Position numbers and translations under genes: made by a program. A stretch of DNA of 64,000 nucleotides, taken from positions 1 to 64,000 of the forward strand of contig NZ_JAHTKP010000041.1 of NCBI RefSeq assembly GCF_019192735.1, given 5' to 3'. The notes below the pieces were generated by a model. The model had not been told where the DNA came from and did no database searches. It saw only the letters and a program-made list of their open reading frames with translations. Position 1 is the first letter of the stretch; every line of letters starts with the position of its first letter. This DNA is from Kitasatospora aureofaciens. Its GTDB lineage: Bacteria; Actinomycetota; Actinomycetes; Streptomycetales; Streptomycetaceae. Below are positions 48,832 to 56,308 of the stretch, one piece after another.

Positions 48832-50115
48832 GTGAGTTACGGTGCGTTCATGCCGGGCAACGCTGCTCTTCGCCGGAGAATGCTCGAACTGGAGATCACC
48901 CAGGTCGAGTTGGCCCACCGGGTGAACGACCACATCGAAACCGTCAGCGGTCGATACGGGACCTGCTGCGAGCGCACCGTGCGCGATTGGCTGACTGGGA
49001 AGACACGGTGGCCACATGTCAAGCAACGTGCTGCACTGGAGGCGGTCTTCGGTTGCAAGGCCGAAGCCCTCGGTTTCGTTCGACGGGGCGCGGCATGCCC
49101 CGCGTCGCCAGCGGAGGAGCAGGTGCAACGGCGAACTTTCATAACCTCCGGGCCAACTGCGGCAATAGCGGCGGCCGTCCCGGTCTTTTCCACCCGGACA
49201 ACGATCGGTGCGTCCGACGTCCTGAGGCTGCGCGAAGACCTGGAAGCGCTTCGCGCTCTGGATAACCGCCGGGGTGGGCATGCAGAGTTGGAGCGCGCCG
49301 CACTCATGGGGGCCGGTCGGGTGCTCGACCTCCAGCAGAACGGCAGCGCCAGCGAACGCGTCCGGTGTCGGATGTTCGGCCTCGCTGCCGAGTTCAACGG
49401 TGTCGCCGCGTGGTCGTGCATCGACGCCCGCGAGTTGGACCGTGCTCAGCAGCATCTGGACACCTTTATGAGGCTGGCCGGCCTTGCCAAGGACCCAGAC
49501 GCGCAGTTCCGCGTGTGGAACCTGGTTGCGATGCTGGCCCATCAGCGGCACGAGTACACCGAAGCCGTCGCCGCCGGAAAGGCCGCGCAGGCGGTCGGGA
49601 TCACGCGCCGTGACCCGATGCTTTCCTCCCTCGCCCACGCCCGAACGGCGATCGAACAGGCGCACCTGAATGACAGACAGGCGGCGCTCCGGTCAATTGG
49701 GCTGGCCAGCGATGCGATGGGCCGCGCCCGGGAGATGCCTCGTCCGTCCTGGATCGCGTTCTACGGCCCTGCGGAGCTGCACGCGCTGACCGCCGTTATT
49801 CGCGACCGGCTCGGGGACGCGGAGGCAGCCGAGGCGGCATCGCACCAAGCTCTCGCGCTGCTGCCGGACCAGTTCAGGCGCAACAGGGCGCTTGCGACCG
49901 TGAGCCTTGCGTTCGCCCAACTACACCAGGGAGACGTCGAGCTGGCCACCAGTACGGCGGGCAGGGTCTTCACACTGATGTCCGGTGCGCCGATTCCGGG
50001 CCGGCTGCGCACTCGGCTCGGTGATTTCCATCGAGAGTTGCTGACCCTTCCGGGGAACGCACCCGCTGCGCGAGAGTGGGCGGACCAGTTCCGGACCGAA
50101 TGGAGCCGATCTTGA
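48832..50115 (+). CDS. HTH-domain regulator with TPR-like C-terminal region
   Basis: A 427-residue Streptomyces-type regulator. The N-terminal helix-turn-helix is RRMLELEITQVELAHRVNDHI with RTVRDWLTGKTRWPHVKQRA; the long C-terminal half is built of helical TPR-like repeats (for example AHQRHEYTEAVAAGKAAQAVG and RLGDAEAAEAASHQALALLP), a peptide- or protein-binding platform. GTG 48832 has GAGGG about 8 nt upstream; ATG 48850 is an alternative. Its 3' end overlaps the first of two GNAT genes by 16 nt, so the three form one unit. Confidence 0.85.
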   Translation: MSYGAFMPGNAALRRRMLELEITQVELAHRVNDHIETVSGRYGTCCERTVRDWLTGKTRWPHVKQRAALEAVFGCKAEALGFVRRGAACPASPAEEQVQRRTFITSGPTAAIAAAVPVFSTRTTIGASDVLRLREDLEALRALDNRRGGHAELERAALMGAGRVLDLQQNGSASERVRCRMFGLAAEFNGVAAWSCIDARELDRAQQHLDTFMRLAGLAKDPDAQFRVWNLVAMLAHQRHEYTEAVAAGKAAQAVGITRRDPMLSSLAHARTAIEQAHLNDRQAALRSIGLASDAMGRAREMPRPSWIAFYGPAELHALTAVIRDRLGDAEAAEAASHQALALLPDQFRRNRALATVSLAFAQLHQGDVELATSTAGRVFTLMSGAPIPGRLRTRLGDFHRELLTLPGNAPAAREWADQFRTEWSRS

Positions 50116-50645
50116 TCGACCTGCGGCACTACCACCACGGAGAACTGCCCGAGGGCTTCCGTCAACTGCTGCTCGACGTGCATGCGGACGTCTATGCGGA
50201 CCGTATGGATGACCCGTTCATCCAGCGGTTCGCCTGGTTCGTGGATCACTGGAGCGGAATGCCAGGATTCAGCTGCGTGGTCGGTTACGACGAGGGAGAG
50301 GCGGTCGGGTACGCCTATGGCGCGCCGCTGGTGGAAGGCAGGGAGTGGTGGCGGGAGCATCTTGACCCGGTGCCGGAGCTGTCCAGCACGTTCGGTGTGT
50401 CGGAGCTGATGGTTCGCCCTCGCTGGCGCAAGACGGGCACGGCCGAGCGACTGCACCTCGCCCTGATCACGGACCGGTCCGAGGCGCTCGCAGTCCTGCT
50501 GGTCAACCCGGACCACCCGAAGGTGCAGGCGCTCTACGAGTCCTGGGGATACCGGCAGGTGGGCCTCCGGCAGCCGTTCGCCGACTCGCCGCGCTATGCC
50601 GTGATGGTTCGGGAAGTGACTTCGCCCGAGAGCGCGACCGCGTGA
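50100..50645 (+). CDS. GNAT-family N-acetyltransferase (first of a tandem pair)
   Basis: A 181-residue acetyltransferase. The acetyl-CoA site is recognisable at FGVSELMVRPRWRKTGTAERLHLAL, although the Q/RxxGxG/A loop reads RWRKTGTA; the C-terminal strand pattern VQALYESWGYRQVG is typical. ATG 50100 lies inside the end of the regulator gene, indicating coupling. It is a clear paralogue of the next gene: both share the ADVYADR/LYADVRA, VVGYDEGEAVGYAYG and LYESWGY segments. Confidence 0.85.
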   Translation: MEPILIDLRHYHHGELPEGFRQLLLDVHADVYADRMDDPFIQRFAWFVDHWSGMPGFSCVVGYDEGEAVGYAYGAPLVEGREWWREHLDPVPELSSTFGVSELMVRPRWRKTGTAERLHLALITDRSEALAVLLVNPDHPKVQALYESWGYRQVGLRQPFADSPRYAVMVREVTSPESATA

Positions 50646-51178
50646 CGGAGATCGTTCTGCGCCAGCACCACGAGCTGACCGCATCCGTGCGCCGGACGCT
50701 GCTCGACCTGTACGCGGACGTTCGGGCACCGCTGTTGCACATGCCCAACTACGCCGTCCAGACGTTCGCCGAACGCCTGGACCGGCATGGTGGCGAGCCG
50801 GGGTTCGAGGCCGTCGTCGGGTACGACCGGGGGGAGCCGGTCGGGTACGCGTACGGCAACACGATCGAGTCCGGCGACCGCTGGTGGACGCGGATGGCCA
50901 AACCGATGACGCCGGAGGTGACGGCCGATCCCACTTTCGCCCTCAAAGAGCTCGGCGTCCGTATCCCCTGGCGTGGGACGGGTATCGCCCGGAGCATTCA
51001 CGAGGAACTGGCCGGCGGCCGCGCGGAGGAACGCATCACGCTGATGGTGAATCCGGCGGCCGGGGACGGCAAAGTGCTCGCGCTGTACGAGGCGTGGGGG
51101 TACGAGGCCGTCAACGAGGTCCAGCCGAACCCCGACGCGCCGCCGCTGGTCGCGATGATCCGGGCCTGCCGACCGTAG
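50642..51178 (+). CDS. GNAT-family N-acetyltransferase (second of a tandem pair)
   Basis: A 178-residue paralogue of the preceding gene. Acetyl-CoA binding is at LKELGVRIPWRGTGIARSIHEEL (RGTGIA loop, better preserved than in its neighbour), with VVGYDRGEPVGYAYGNTIES and ALYEAWGYEAVN. GTG 50642 overlaps the previous stop (GTGA). Tandem duplication with a retained regulator suggests self-acetylation of related small molecules, for example drug modification; the substrate is unknown. Confidence 0.86.
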   Translation: MTEIVLRQHHELTASVRRTLLDLYADVRAPLLHMPNYAVQTFAERLDRHGGEPGFEAVVGYDRGEPVGYAYGNTIESGDRWWTRMAKPMTPEVTADPTFALKELGVRIPWRGTGIARSIHEELAGGRAEERITLMVNPAAGDGKVLALYEAWGYEAVNEVQPNPDAPPLVAMIRACRP

Positions 51179-51182
51179 CGGG

Positions 51183-52292
51183 TCAGGTCGGCGGCAGGGT
51201 TGGGCGGGACGGGCCCGGGCGGCGGTCGGTGGGGCGGGCCGGGGGGATGACGGGGGCGTGGAAGTCGCGTGGGCCGGTCCAGAGGGCGGGGACGGCGTCG
51301 CTGCGGCGGGCGAGTTCGTAGGCGAGGGCCTCGTAGTTGACCCGCCAGCCGTGGAAGTGCGGCCAGGCGTCCTCGACCGCGCGTTCGCGGGGGAAGCCGG
51401 CGGCGGTGATCATCGCGACGGCGCCGTCGTACTCGGCGTAGGTCAGCCGGATCGCGGTCTCCGGCGCGGGGTCCGGGTCGAAGTCGACGCGCAGCGAGCG
51501 CGCGATGTCGCGCATCGCAGTGAAGCCGGCGCGCAGCACCAGCCGGGCCTCGGGCGGGGCCGAGCGGGGGCAGAGGGCGAGGTGGAGGGCGGCGGCGTCC
51601 ATCACCGCGATCAGGCCCACCACCCAGCTGCGGTTGGGCTGCGGGGAGCGGAAGGACAGCAGCACCGGGTAGTTGGAGTGACTCTCGCCGATGTCGGCGG
51701 CCAGCCGCTCCCAGTCCTGGTAGAGCGAGGGAAGGGCCGTCTCGGTGTCGACGAGGGACTGGCGGGCGAGCAGTTCGGGGCCCCAGGCGGGTTCGCCGGC
51801 CCGGGACTGGAGGAGGGTCACCTCGGTCTCGCGTCGCTGGTAGGCGGCGTAGAGGGTGGGCAGGTAGGCGATCTGGAGCGCGATCACCAGCGGGCCGCTG
51901 GCGGCGGCCAGGAAGTCGATCACGGACAGGTGGAGCCGCTCGCCGCTGGCGAAGCCGAGGGTGAAGAGGCTGGACCCGGCCTCGCGGAAGGACACCGACC
52001 AGGAGAGGTCCGAGGTGCCGTGCAGGAGCAGGGTGTACGCGAGCAGCATGCCGCTGAGCCATACCCCGAGCATCCCGAGCAGGATCAGCGGCGCCAGCCA
52101 GGTCAGCGCCCGGTCCTGGGCGCGGTAGCCGCCGATCGGCGCCGCGGACAGCCGCAGGATCGTCCGCAGCAGCCGCCAGAGCCGGTGCGCCAGGGCCGAG
52201 TACAGGCCGCGCGGGACGACCAGCGTGCGCAGGATGCTGCCGATGACGAGCAGGAGCAGCAGTACGCCGGCCAGGGTGTGGATCATCCTCAT
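51183..52292 (-). CDS. ion-channel-like membrane protein
   Basis: A 369-residue protein with three to four N-terminal membrane helices (TLAGVLLLLLVIGSILRTLV, ILLGMLGVWLSGMLLAYTLL and VIDFLAAASGPLVIALQIAY) and a 220-residue cytoplasmic part. Between helices lies FREAGSSLFTLGFASGE, which looks like a potassium-channel pore loop (TxGFx in place of TVGYG) and is followed by a pore-lining-type helix. The soluble domain has no RCK nucleotide motif. ATG 52292 is chosen; an upstream GTG at 52325 is possible. It is convergent with the second GNAT gene (4 bp between stops). Confidence 0.65.
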   Translation of the reverse strand: MRMIHTLAGVLLLLLVIGSILRTLVVPRGLYSALAHRLWRLLRTILRLSAAPIGGYRAQDRALTWLAPLILLGMLGVWLSGMLLAYTLLLHGTSDLSWSVSFREAGSSLFTLGFASGERLHLSVIDFLAAASGPLVIALQIAYLPTLYAAYQRRETEVTLLQSRAGEPAWGPELLARQSLVDTETALPSLYQDWERLAADIGESHSNYPVLLSFRSPQPNRSWVVGLIAVMDAAALHLALCPRSAPPEARLVLRAGFTAMRDIARSLRVDFDPDPAPETAIRLTYAEYDGAVAMITAAGFPRERAVEDAWPHFHGWRVNYEALAYELARRSDAVPALWTGPRDFHAPVIPPARPTDRRPGPSRPTLPPT

Positions 52293-52714
52293 GGCGCCAT
52301 TCTGACGGTCGTCCAGGTCAGACACGGCGCCGGGCGGCGTTGACGGGGGATCGGAGCACGAGATGCCCCTCTCCTGGGTCTGAGGCAGGGCATCTCGGGC
52401 CGGTCGGCCTTCACCGGGTGAAGGCCGATCAGAAACCTGGACCTGGAACCGCCGGCCGAGGCGTGCGCGCGCACCGCGCGATGGGAGTTCCGCTTCGTCG
52501 CCGCGCGCCCCTGAACATCACCGCGCCACCGGCTCCCCGGCTCAATCCGCTCGCGGTCTTGTGAGCGGGGGCCGGGAGCCGGTCCGCGCTGTCGTGACGG
52601 CAGACGTGCCGGCGCAAGCGTGGCAACAACCGATGCCGCACGGTCGTAGCGAAGATCAACGCGTCGGCCCGATTCCGGCGGGCCGGGATCGTTCCCGTGC
52701 TCCGGGCGGCGCTG
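52293..52714. other. intergenic region with two stem-loops
   Basis: About 420 bp without a convincing gene. CGAGATGCCC (52359-52368) pairs with GGGCATCTCG (52388-52397), and TCGGCCTTCACC (52404-52415) pairs with GGTGAAGGCCGA (52417-52428), giving two adjacent strong hairpins that probably insulate the flanking minus-strand genes. The rest (52440-52700) shows nothing I can name. Confidence 0.55.
52404..52428. terminator. near-perfect palindromic hairpin
   Basis: Twelve-base arms TCGGCCTTCACC and GGTGAAGGCCGA separated by a single base; a second hairpin lies 7 bp to the left. It is likely a bidirectional transcription barrier downstream of the repeat-rich secreted protein gene. Confidence 0.6.
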
Positions 52715-53557
52715 TCACCACTCGTCGAAGTGGCGGATCACCCGGAAGCTGCCCACGACGGCATCGCAATCGAAATCGAACGAGCCTTCGTGGCCGCGAT
52801 GGGTCACAACGCCGTTGGTGGCGCTGCGGGGGCCCACGGTGGCGACCGGACCGCCGTTGTCGCAGTTGAAGCCGCGGAAGACCTCGACAGTCTTCCAGCT
52901 GTCGTTGAAGATGTTGAAACTGGTGGCGCCCAGTCCGCTGGCCACAGTGATGCAGCCCTCGGTGTGGGCGGAGTACGTACGTTCGTTGACGAAGATCCTT
53001 CCCTCCCTGTGGCCGTGGCCGCGTCCGCCGTGTTCGCGTCCGCCCTCGTGTCCGCGGCCTTCGCGTCCGCCCTCGCGCCCGCGGTCCTCGTGTCCGCCGC
53101 CTTCGCGTCCGCCGCCTTCGCGTCCGCGGTCCTCGCGTCCGCCGCCTTCGCGTCCGCGGTCCTCATGTCCGCCGCCTTCGCGTCCGCCGCCTTCGCGTCC
53201 GCGGTCCTCATGTCCGCCGCCTTCGCGTCCGCCGCCTTCGCGTCCGCGGTCCTCATGTCCGCCGCCTTCGCGTCCGCCGCCTTCGCGTCCGCGGTCCTCG
53301 TGCTTCTCTCCGCTTGCGCTGCCGCCGCCCGAGGTGACCGCGGCCGGGGCGGCTTGTTGGACAGGCGGGGCCACCGGCTGGACAGGTTGGGCGGCTGGTT
53401 GGACGGGCGGGGCCACCAGCTCGACAGGCTGGGCCGCTGGCTGGACGGGCGGGGGCGCCAGGGTGGATCCGGGGGTCGAGGCGTAGGTGATGCCGGTGGC
53501 TGCAAGGACCGTTGCGCCTATTCCGGCAGCGGCCACAGCTAATGTACGCGTGCGCAT
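52715..53557 (-). CDS. secreted repeat-rich protein with conserved C-terminal domain
   Basis: A 280-residue exported protein. A signal peptide (RTLAVAAAGIGATVLAATGI) is followed by a Pro/Val/Gln/Ala repeat region (PPVQPAAQPV), then about 90 residues of the repeat GHEDRGREGGGREGG, which is strongly charged and rich in His, Glu, Asp, Arg and Gly. The last 90 residues (RIFVNERTYSAHTEGCITVA, then FNIFNDSWKTVEVFRGFNCD) form a compact, probably disulfide-linked domain that I associate with Streptomyces hypothetical proteins. The His/Asp/Glu-rich repeats could bind metal ions. ATG 53557; no neighbours in operon. Confidence 0.8.
   Translation of the reverse strand: MRTRTLAVAAAGIGATVLAATGITYASTPGSTLAPPPVQPAAQPVELVAPPVQPAAQPVQPVAPPVQQAAPAAVTSGGGSASGEKHEDRGREGGGREGGGHEDRGREGGGREGGGHEDRGREGGGREGGGHEDRGREGGGREDRGREGGGREGGGHEDRGREGGREGRGHEGGREHGGRGHGHREGRIFVNERTYSAHTEGCITVASGLGATSFNIFNDSWKTVEVFRGFNCDNGGPVATVGPRSATNGVVTHRGHEGSFDFDCDAVVGSFRVIRHFDEW
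53036..53310 (-). repeat. 45-bp coding tandem repeats
   Basis: Roughly six 45-bp units, built of nested 15-bp modules (CGAAGGCGGCGGACG-type on the coding strand), encode the GHEDRGREGGGREGG repeats. Several units are identical at the DNA level, which indicates recent expansion or homogenisation and makes assembly and copy number uncertain. Confidence 0.85.
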
Positions 53558-53632
53558 GTCACTTCTCTCTGTCTCACGGACGCCGGTCGGGCGACCGACC
53601 TGCGATGAACGTAACGAGAGCTCTTAAGGCTG

Positions 53633-53920
53633 TCATTTCGGACATGTCCAAGGGTGTGAACCATGAGTCCAGTCAGGTGGAAATGCGGCACGTATCGCAT
53701 ACCGATAGAAGATCTGAGGCCCATTGGGAAGCCGGCCGTCAAGGGGCCGGGAGAGGAGGGGGTGTTCGCGGTGGGTGAGCTCTTCGGCTCTCCGGCGCAT
53801 ACGCTGCATGGCCGCCTGTGCGATCTCTGTCTTGCCTGAGGGAGTGGACTCCATCCACGTCATGGTCCGTTGGAAAGCGACGCGCAGTTCTGAACGGGCG
53901 GTCGAGGCAGCATGATCCAT
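53633..53920 (-). CDS. small hypothetical protein, doubtful
   Basis: An open frame of 95 codons: ARSELRVAFQRTMTWMESTP, then AAMQRMRRRAEELTHREHP. Third-position G/C is lower than in neighbours and no convincing ribosome-binding site precedes ATG 53920, so it is either an acquired gene or chance. No family recognised. It fills most of an otherwise empty 395-bp gap. Confidence 0.25.
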   Translation of the reverse strand: MDHAASTARSELRVAFQRTMTWMESTPSGKTEIAQAAMQRMRRRAEELTHREHPLLSRPLDGRLPNGPQIFYRYAIRAAFPPDWTHGSHPWTCPK

Positions 53921-53952
53921 CCCGGACTGCGCTCGACAGCCCAGCGTCTTCG

Positions 53953-54300
53953 TCAGATCAGGACCAGGACGGCGATCAGGGCGAGGACGGTCACCACGCC
54001 GGCGGTGGTGATGGCGCCGAAGCTCACGGGTGCGAACACGCCGGCGTTCAGCTGTCGCGCGACGGAGCGGTAGCGGATGGTTCCGTAGGCGGTGACGAGC
54101 AGGCCGGCGACGAGCAGGATGAGGCCGGCCGCCACGGCGTGGGCGCCTGGGTGCGGGGCGAACTTCGCGACCGCCACACCGAGGGCTGCCACGCTGATGC
54201 CGGTACGGAGCCAGGCCAGGTAGGTCCGCTCGTTGGCCAGGTGGTCGCGGGCGGTGCTGCCGGTGGCGGGTTGTTCGGCGTCATGGGCGTGGCGGGTCAT
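53953..54300 (-). CDS. DUF202 (YidH-like) membrane protein
   Basis: A 115-residue membrane protein. The DUF202 signature HLANERTYLAWLRTGISVAALGVA is followed by two more hydrophobic segments (AVAAGLILLVAGLLVTAYG and TTAGVVTVLALIAVLVLI). Three-helix DUF202 proteins are found throughout bacteria without established function. ATG 54300. The upstream 160 bp hold only a small frameshifted relic. Confidence 0.9.
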   Translation of the reverse strand: MTRHAHDAEQPATGSTARDHLANERTYLAWLRTGISVAALGVAVAKFAPHPGAHAVAAGLILLVAGLLVTAYGTIRYRSVARQLNAGVFAPVSFGAITTAGVVTVLALIAVLVLI

Positions 54301-54383
54301 ACGTCATCTCATACGTTCTTCTGGCAGTGTCCGCATCCCGGCGTCTCCGCGGCGCGTGGCGGATGGTGCGCGGGTGTGGCCGT

Positions 54384-54460
54384 TCAGCTGCTGTTGTCCA
54401 GCAGCCGGGCGAGCTGGATGTCGAACCAGGCACGTTCCTGCTGCCCGGCTCGGTGGTCGT
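54384..54460 (-). pseudogene. short coding relic, possibly a frameshifted micro-ORF
   Basis: The minus-strand frame ending at 54384 reads DHRAGQQERAWFDIQLARLL before DNSS and a stop, and looks like a genuine protein end. However, the only nearby start, the ATG overlapping the stop of the 67-residue gene (TGATGA-like junction at about 54460), is in another frame (MTTTEPGS). A one-base frameshift between them would restore a micro-protein of about 25 residues. It may be a real small gene damaged here or a sequencing error. Confidence 0.3.
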
Positions 54461-54663
54461 CATGTGACCTCCTTGGCCGGCGCGGGCTTTTCATTCTTGC
54501 GCACCCAGATCTGCGCCCGGTCGTAGGAGTAGAAGCGCAGCGGCTCGGGGCGCGGCGGGAGGGCCTTCACCAGGTGGCCGGTCTCGTGGTCTCGGATGAC
54601 CCACACCGGGTACGAGGCGCCATTGGGGGCGTCGGCGGGGACGATCCCGTATCGGCTGGTCAC
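54460..54663 (-). CDS. small hypothetical protein (67 aa)
   Basis: A 67-residue protein: SRYGIVPADAPNGASYPVWV, then IRDHETGHLVKALPPRPEP and YSYDRAQIWVRKNE. Compact, soluble, no known family. GTG 54663 overlaps the stop of the resolvase-fold gene upstream (GTGA), which supports it being translated. Function unknown; probably works with its coupled partner. Confidence 0.65.
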   Translation of the reverse strand: MTSRYGIVPADAPNGASYPVWVIRDHETGHLVKALPPRPEPLRFYSYDRAQIWVRKNEKPAPAKEVT

Positions 54664-55025
54664 CGGGGGGCCACCTGGAGGAAGCCGCCGGCCTTCTCGA
54701 CCTGCCGGGCGAACTCGTCGTACTCGCCGTCGATGGGCGAGATCGTCGCCCTGCTCGGGACGAGGATCGCGCCGGCCTGCTTGTCCTTGAGGCGCTGCAG
54801 GGCGACTTGGAGCTTCGGGCGGCGGTCCGGGGGTGTCTCCATGTCGTCGTCCACGACGGTCAGGGAGACGTCCCAGCCGAAGGTCAGGGCGTACTCCTCG
54901 CAGCTCCGCATCTCCAGTTCGGGGAAGGCGGAGGTGGTCTTGGAGAGGTAGATCACCACCTGGAGGCGTTCGATGACCTCAACTTCGGGGGCGTGCAAGG
55001 TCTGCGGGGGCTTGGGGCTGTTCAA
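54660..55025 (-). CDS. small resolvase-fold protein, paralogous to the one at 48224-48583
   Basis: A 121-residue protein with the fold pattern of the serine-recombinase N-terminal domain: LQVVIYLSKTTSAFPELEMR, SCEEYALTFGWDVSLTVVDD, RPKLQVALQRLKDKQAGAIL and YDEFARQVEKAGGFLQVAP. The catalytic YxRVS motif is degraded (YLSKT) and there is no DNA-binding domain. The general alignment with the 119-residue protein 6 kb away is good by eye. It is divergent from an HTH/DUF5753 regulator across 106 bp. Confidence 0.65.
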   Translation of the reverse strand: MNSPKPPQTLHAPEVEVIERLQVVIYLSKTTSAFPELEMRSCEEYALTFGWDVSLTVVDDDMETPPDRRPKLQVALQRLKDKQAGAILVPSRATISPIDGEYDEFARQVEKAGGFLQVAPR

Positions 55026-55131
55026 GGTCCGCTCCTCTCTGTAGCACTGCGACTACCAGGGGTGTCTACTGTCCGCTAAGCTCGGGAACCGTTCAACTTG
55101 TCTGCGCCTCAAGTGGAATTGGATGTGAGCT

Positions 55132-55956
55132 GTGAACCGCAAGGAGCTTGATCCAACGTCATCCCCCCGCGAGTCCTTCGGTGCACTACTTCGCAGCTCA
55201 CGTGAGGCGGTGCGCTGGATCCAGGAGGATCTGGCCGCAGCCATGGGGTACTCGGACAGCTACATCTCGGCTGTGGAAACAGGCCGTAAATCCACCAGTC
55301 GTGACTTCGTCAGGGCGGCCGACAAGGCGCTTGGGACGGGCCAGACGCTTGAACTGATGTGGGTCGGGATGAGGCGCAAGGGGTTCCTGGAGGGCTTCCC
55401 CGAGCATGCTGCACAAGAGACCCGTGCGTCTGAGATCAGGATTTACGAACCGAACCTCATCCCTGGGCTCTTCCAGACCAAGGCCTACGCGTCCGCGATC
55501 GAAGCGGCAGCGGTGCAGCGAGGGAGCAGTACGCCGGACCAGGCTGAGGAGCGAGTGAAGTTCCTCGTCGCGCGACAGCGGCTTCTCAAGCGTGCCGAGC
55601 CGCCGGTCATCCACGCGGTGATAGACGAGAGCGGTGTCCGTCGCCCGGTGGGCGGCGCTGCGACAATGCGCGCGCAGCTTGATCACCTGGCTGACATGGC
55701 GTCCAAGCCCTATGTGATCTTTCAGGTGGCCCCGTTCGGCTTGGCTGAGCACGCCCCATTCCGTTCCTTCGTCACTTTGCTGACGTTTGCCGACCGTTCT
55801 GTGGTCGGCTACACGGAATCTGCGGATCACGGCTATGTAGTGCGGGAAGACAGGACTGTCAGGGCATGGGAAAGGGCCTACGATCGGTTGCAGGTGGAAG
55901 CGCTGACCAGAGCTGCATCCCTTGACCTGATTCGCAAGGCCCGAGAGGAACTTTGA
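55132..55956 (+). CDS. HTH (XRE) regulator with DUF5753
   Basis: A 274-residue regulator of the large Streptomyces family. The N-terminal helix-turn-helix is WIQEDLAAAMGYSDSYISAV with ETGRKSTSRDFVRAADKALG; the DUF5753 ligand/effector region starts EIRIYEPNLIPGLFQTKAYA and includes VIDESGVRRPVGG and VIFQVAPFGLAEHAPFRSF. GTG 55132 is followed 4 nt after the stop by a DUF397 gene, the usual partner. These pairs (WhiJ/BldB-like or AbaA-type loci) influence development and antibiotic production in some species. Confidence 0.92.
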   Translation: MNRKELDPTSSPRESFGALLRSSREAVRWIQEDLAAAMGYSDSYISAVETGRKSTSRDFVRAADKALGTGQTLELMWVGMRRKGFLEGFPEHAAQETRASEIRIYEPNLIPGLFQTKAYASAIEAAAVQRGSSTPDQAEERVKFLVARQRLLKRAEPPVIHAVIDESGVRRPVGGAATMRAQLDHLADMASKPYVIFQVAPFGLAEHAPFRSFVTLLTFADRSVVGYTESADHGYVVREDRTVRAWERAYDRLQVEALTRAASLDLIRKAREEL

Positions 55957-55959
55957 CCC

Positions 55960-56169
55960 ATGACCCGCCCAGACCTGTCTCGCGCTTCCTGGTTCAAGTC
56001 GTCGCACTCCGGTAACGGCGGTTCCTGTGTAGAGGTTTCGCCCGACTTCCCCGGCGTCGTTCTCGTCCGTGACTCGAAGGACCCGGAAGGGCCCGCTCTC
56101 GTCTTCCCGATTGATGTATGGCGATCCTTCGTTGGCGCGACCGCCGCCGGCGAGTTCGGCGACATCTGA
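55960..56169 (+). CDS. DUF397 protein, partner of the HTH regulator
   Basis: A 69-residue DUF397 protein with the full signature: ASWFKSSHSGNGGSCVEVSP, then VLVRDSKDPEGPALVFPIDV and W..FV. It is the standard small acidic partner of HTH/DUF5753 regulators and may antagonise them, in a toxin-antitoxin-like or anti-regulator fashion. A strong terminator follows. Confidence 0.93.
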   Translation: MTRPDLSRASWFKSSHSGNGGSCVEVSPDFPGVVLVRDSKDPEGPALVFPIDVWRSFVGATAAGEFGDI

Positions 56170-56182
56170 TCCAAGACCTCAC

Positions 56183-56220
56183 CAACGAACCCCCGGGCCG
56201 CGCGGCCCGGGGGTTCGTTG
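56183..56220 (+). terminator. strong terminator after the HTH-DUF397 operon
   Basis: An 18-bp perfect stem CAACGAACCCCCGGGCCG / CGGCCCGGGGGTTCGTTG with a 2-nt centre, 13 nt after the DUF397 stop. Confidence 0.9.
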
Positions 56221-56233
56221 CATGTGGGTGGCA

Positions 56234-56280
56234 TTGACAGGGGGCATCACCCGGCTGAATGCTAAGCAAGCGCTTAGTCA
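56234..56280 (+). promoter_or_regulatory. promoter with KstR2-like operator for the phosphotransferase/acyl-CoA dehydrogenase operon
   Basis: A -35 box TTGACA (56234-56239) is followed after 21 bp by GCTAAGCAAGCGCTTAGTCA (56261-56280), which overlaps the expected -10/start area. The core AGCAAGCGCTTAG fits the A-n-CAAG-nn-CTTG-n-T pattern of KstR2-type TetR repressors with one mismatch. An almost identical site and -35 arrangement, inverted, lies at 63920-63965 before the SDR operon. Confidence 0.75.
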
Positions 56281-56308
56281 ATGAGGCCACATCCCGAGGA
56301 GCCGCCCG

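Noticed and set aside
48224..51178. Mobile integrative element or prophage
   Set aside because: Resolvase-fold protein lacks catalytic residues and DNA-binding domain; no integrase, att repeats, replication or structural genes are visible.
53036..53310. Regular repeats resembling a CRISPR array
   Set aside because: Units are contiguous 45-bp coding repeats inside a secreted-protein gene, without unique spacers or cas genes.
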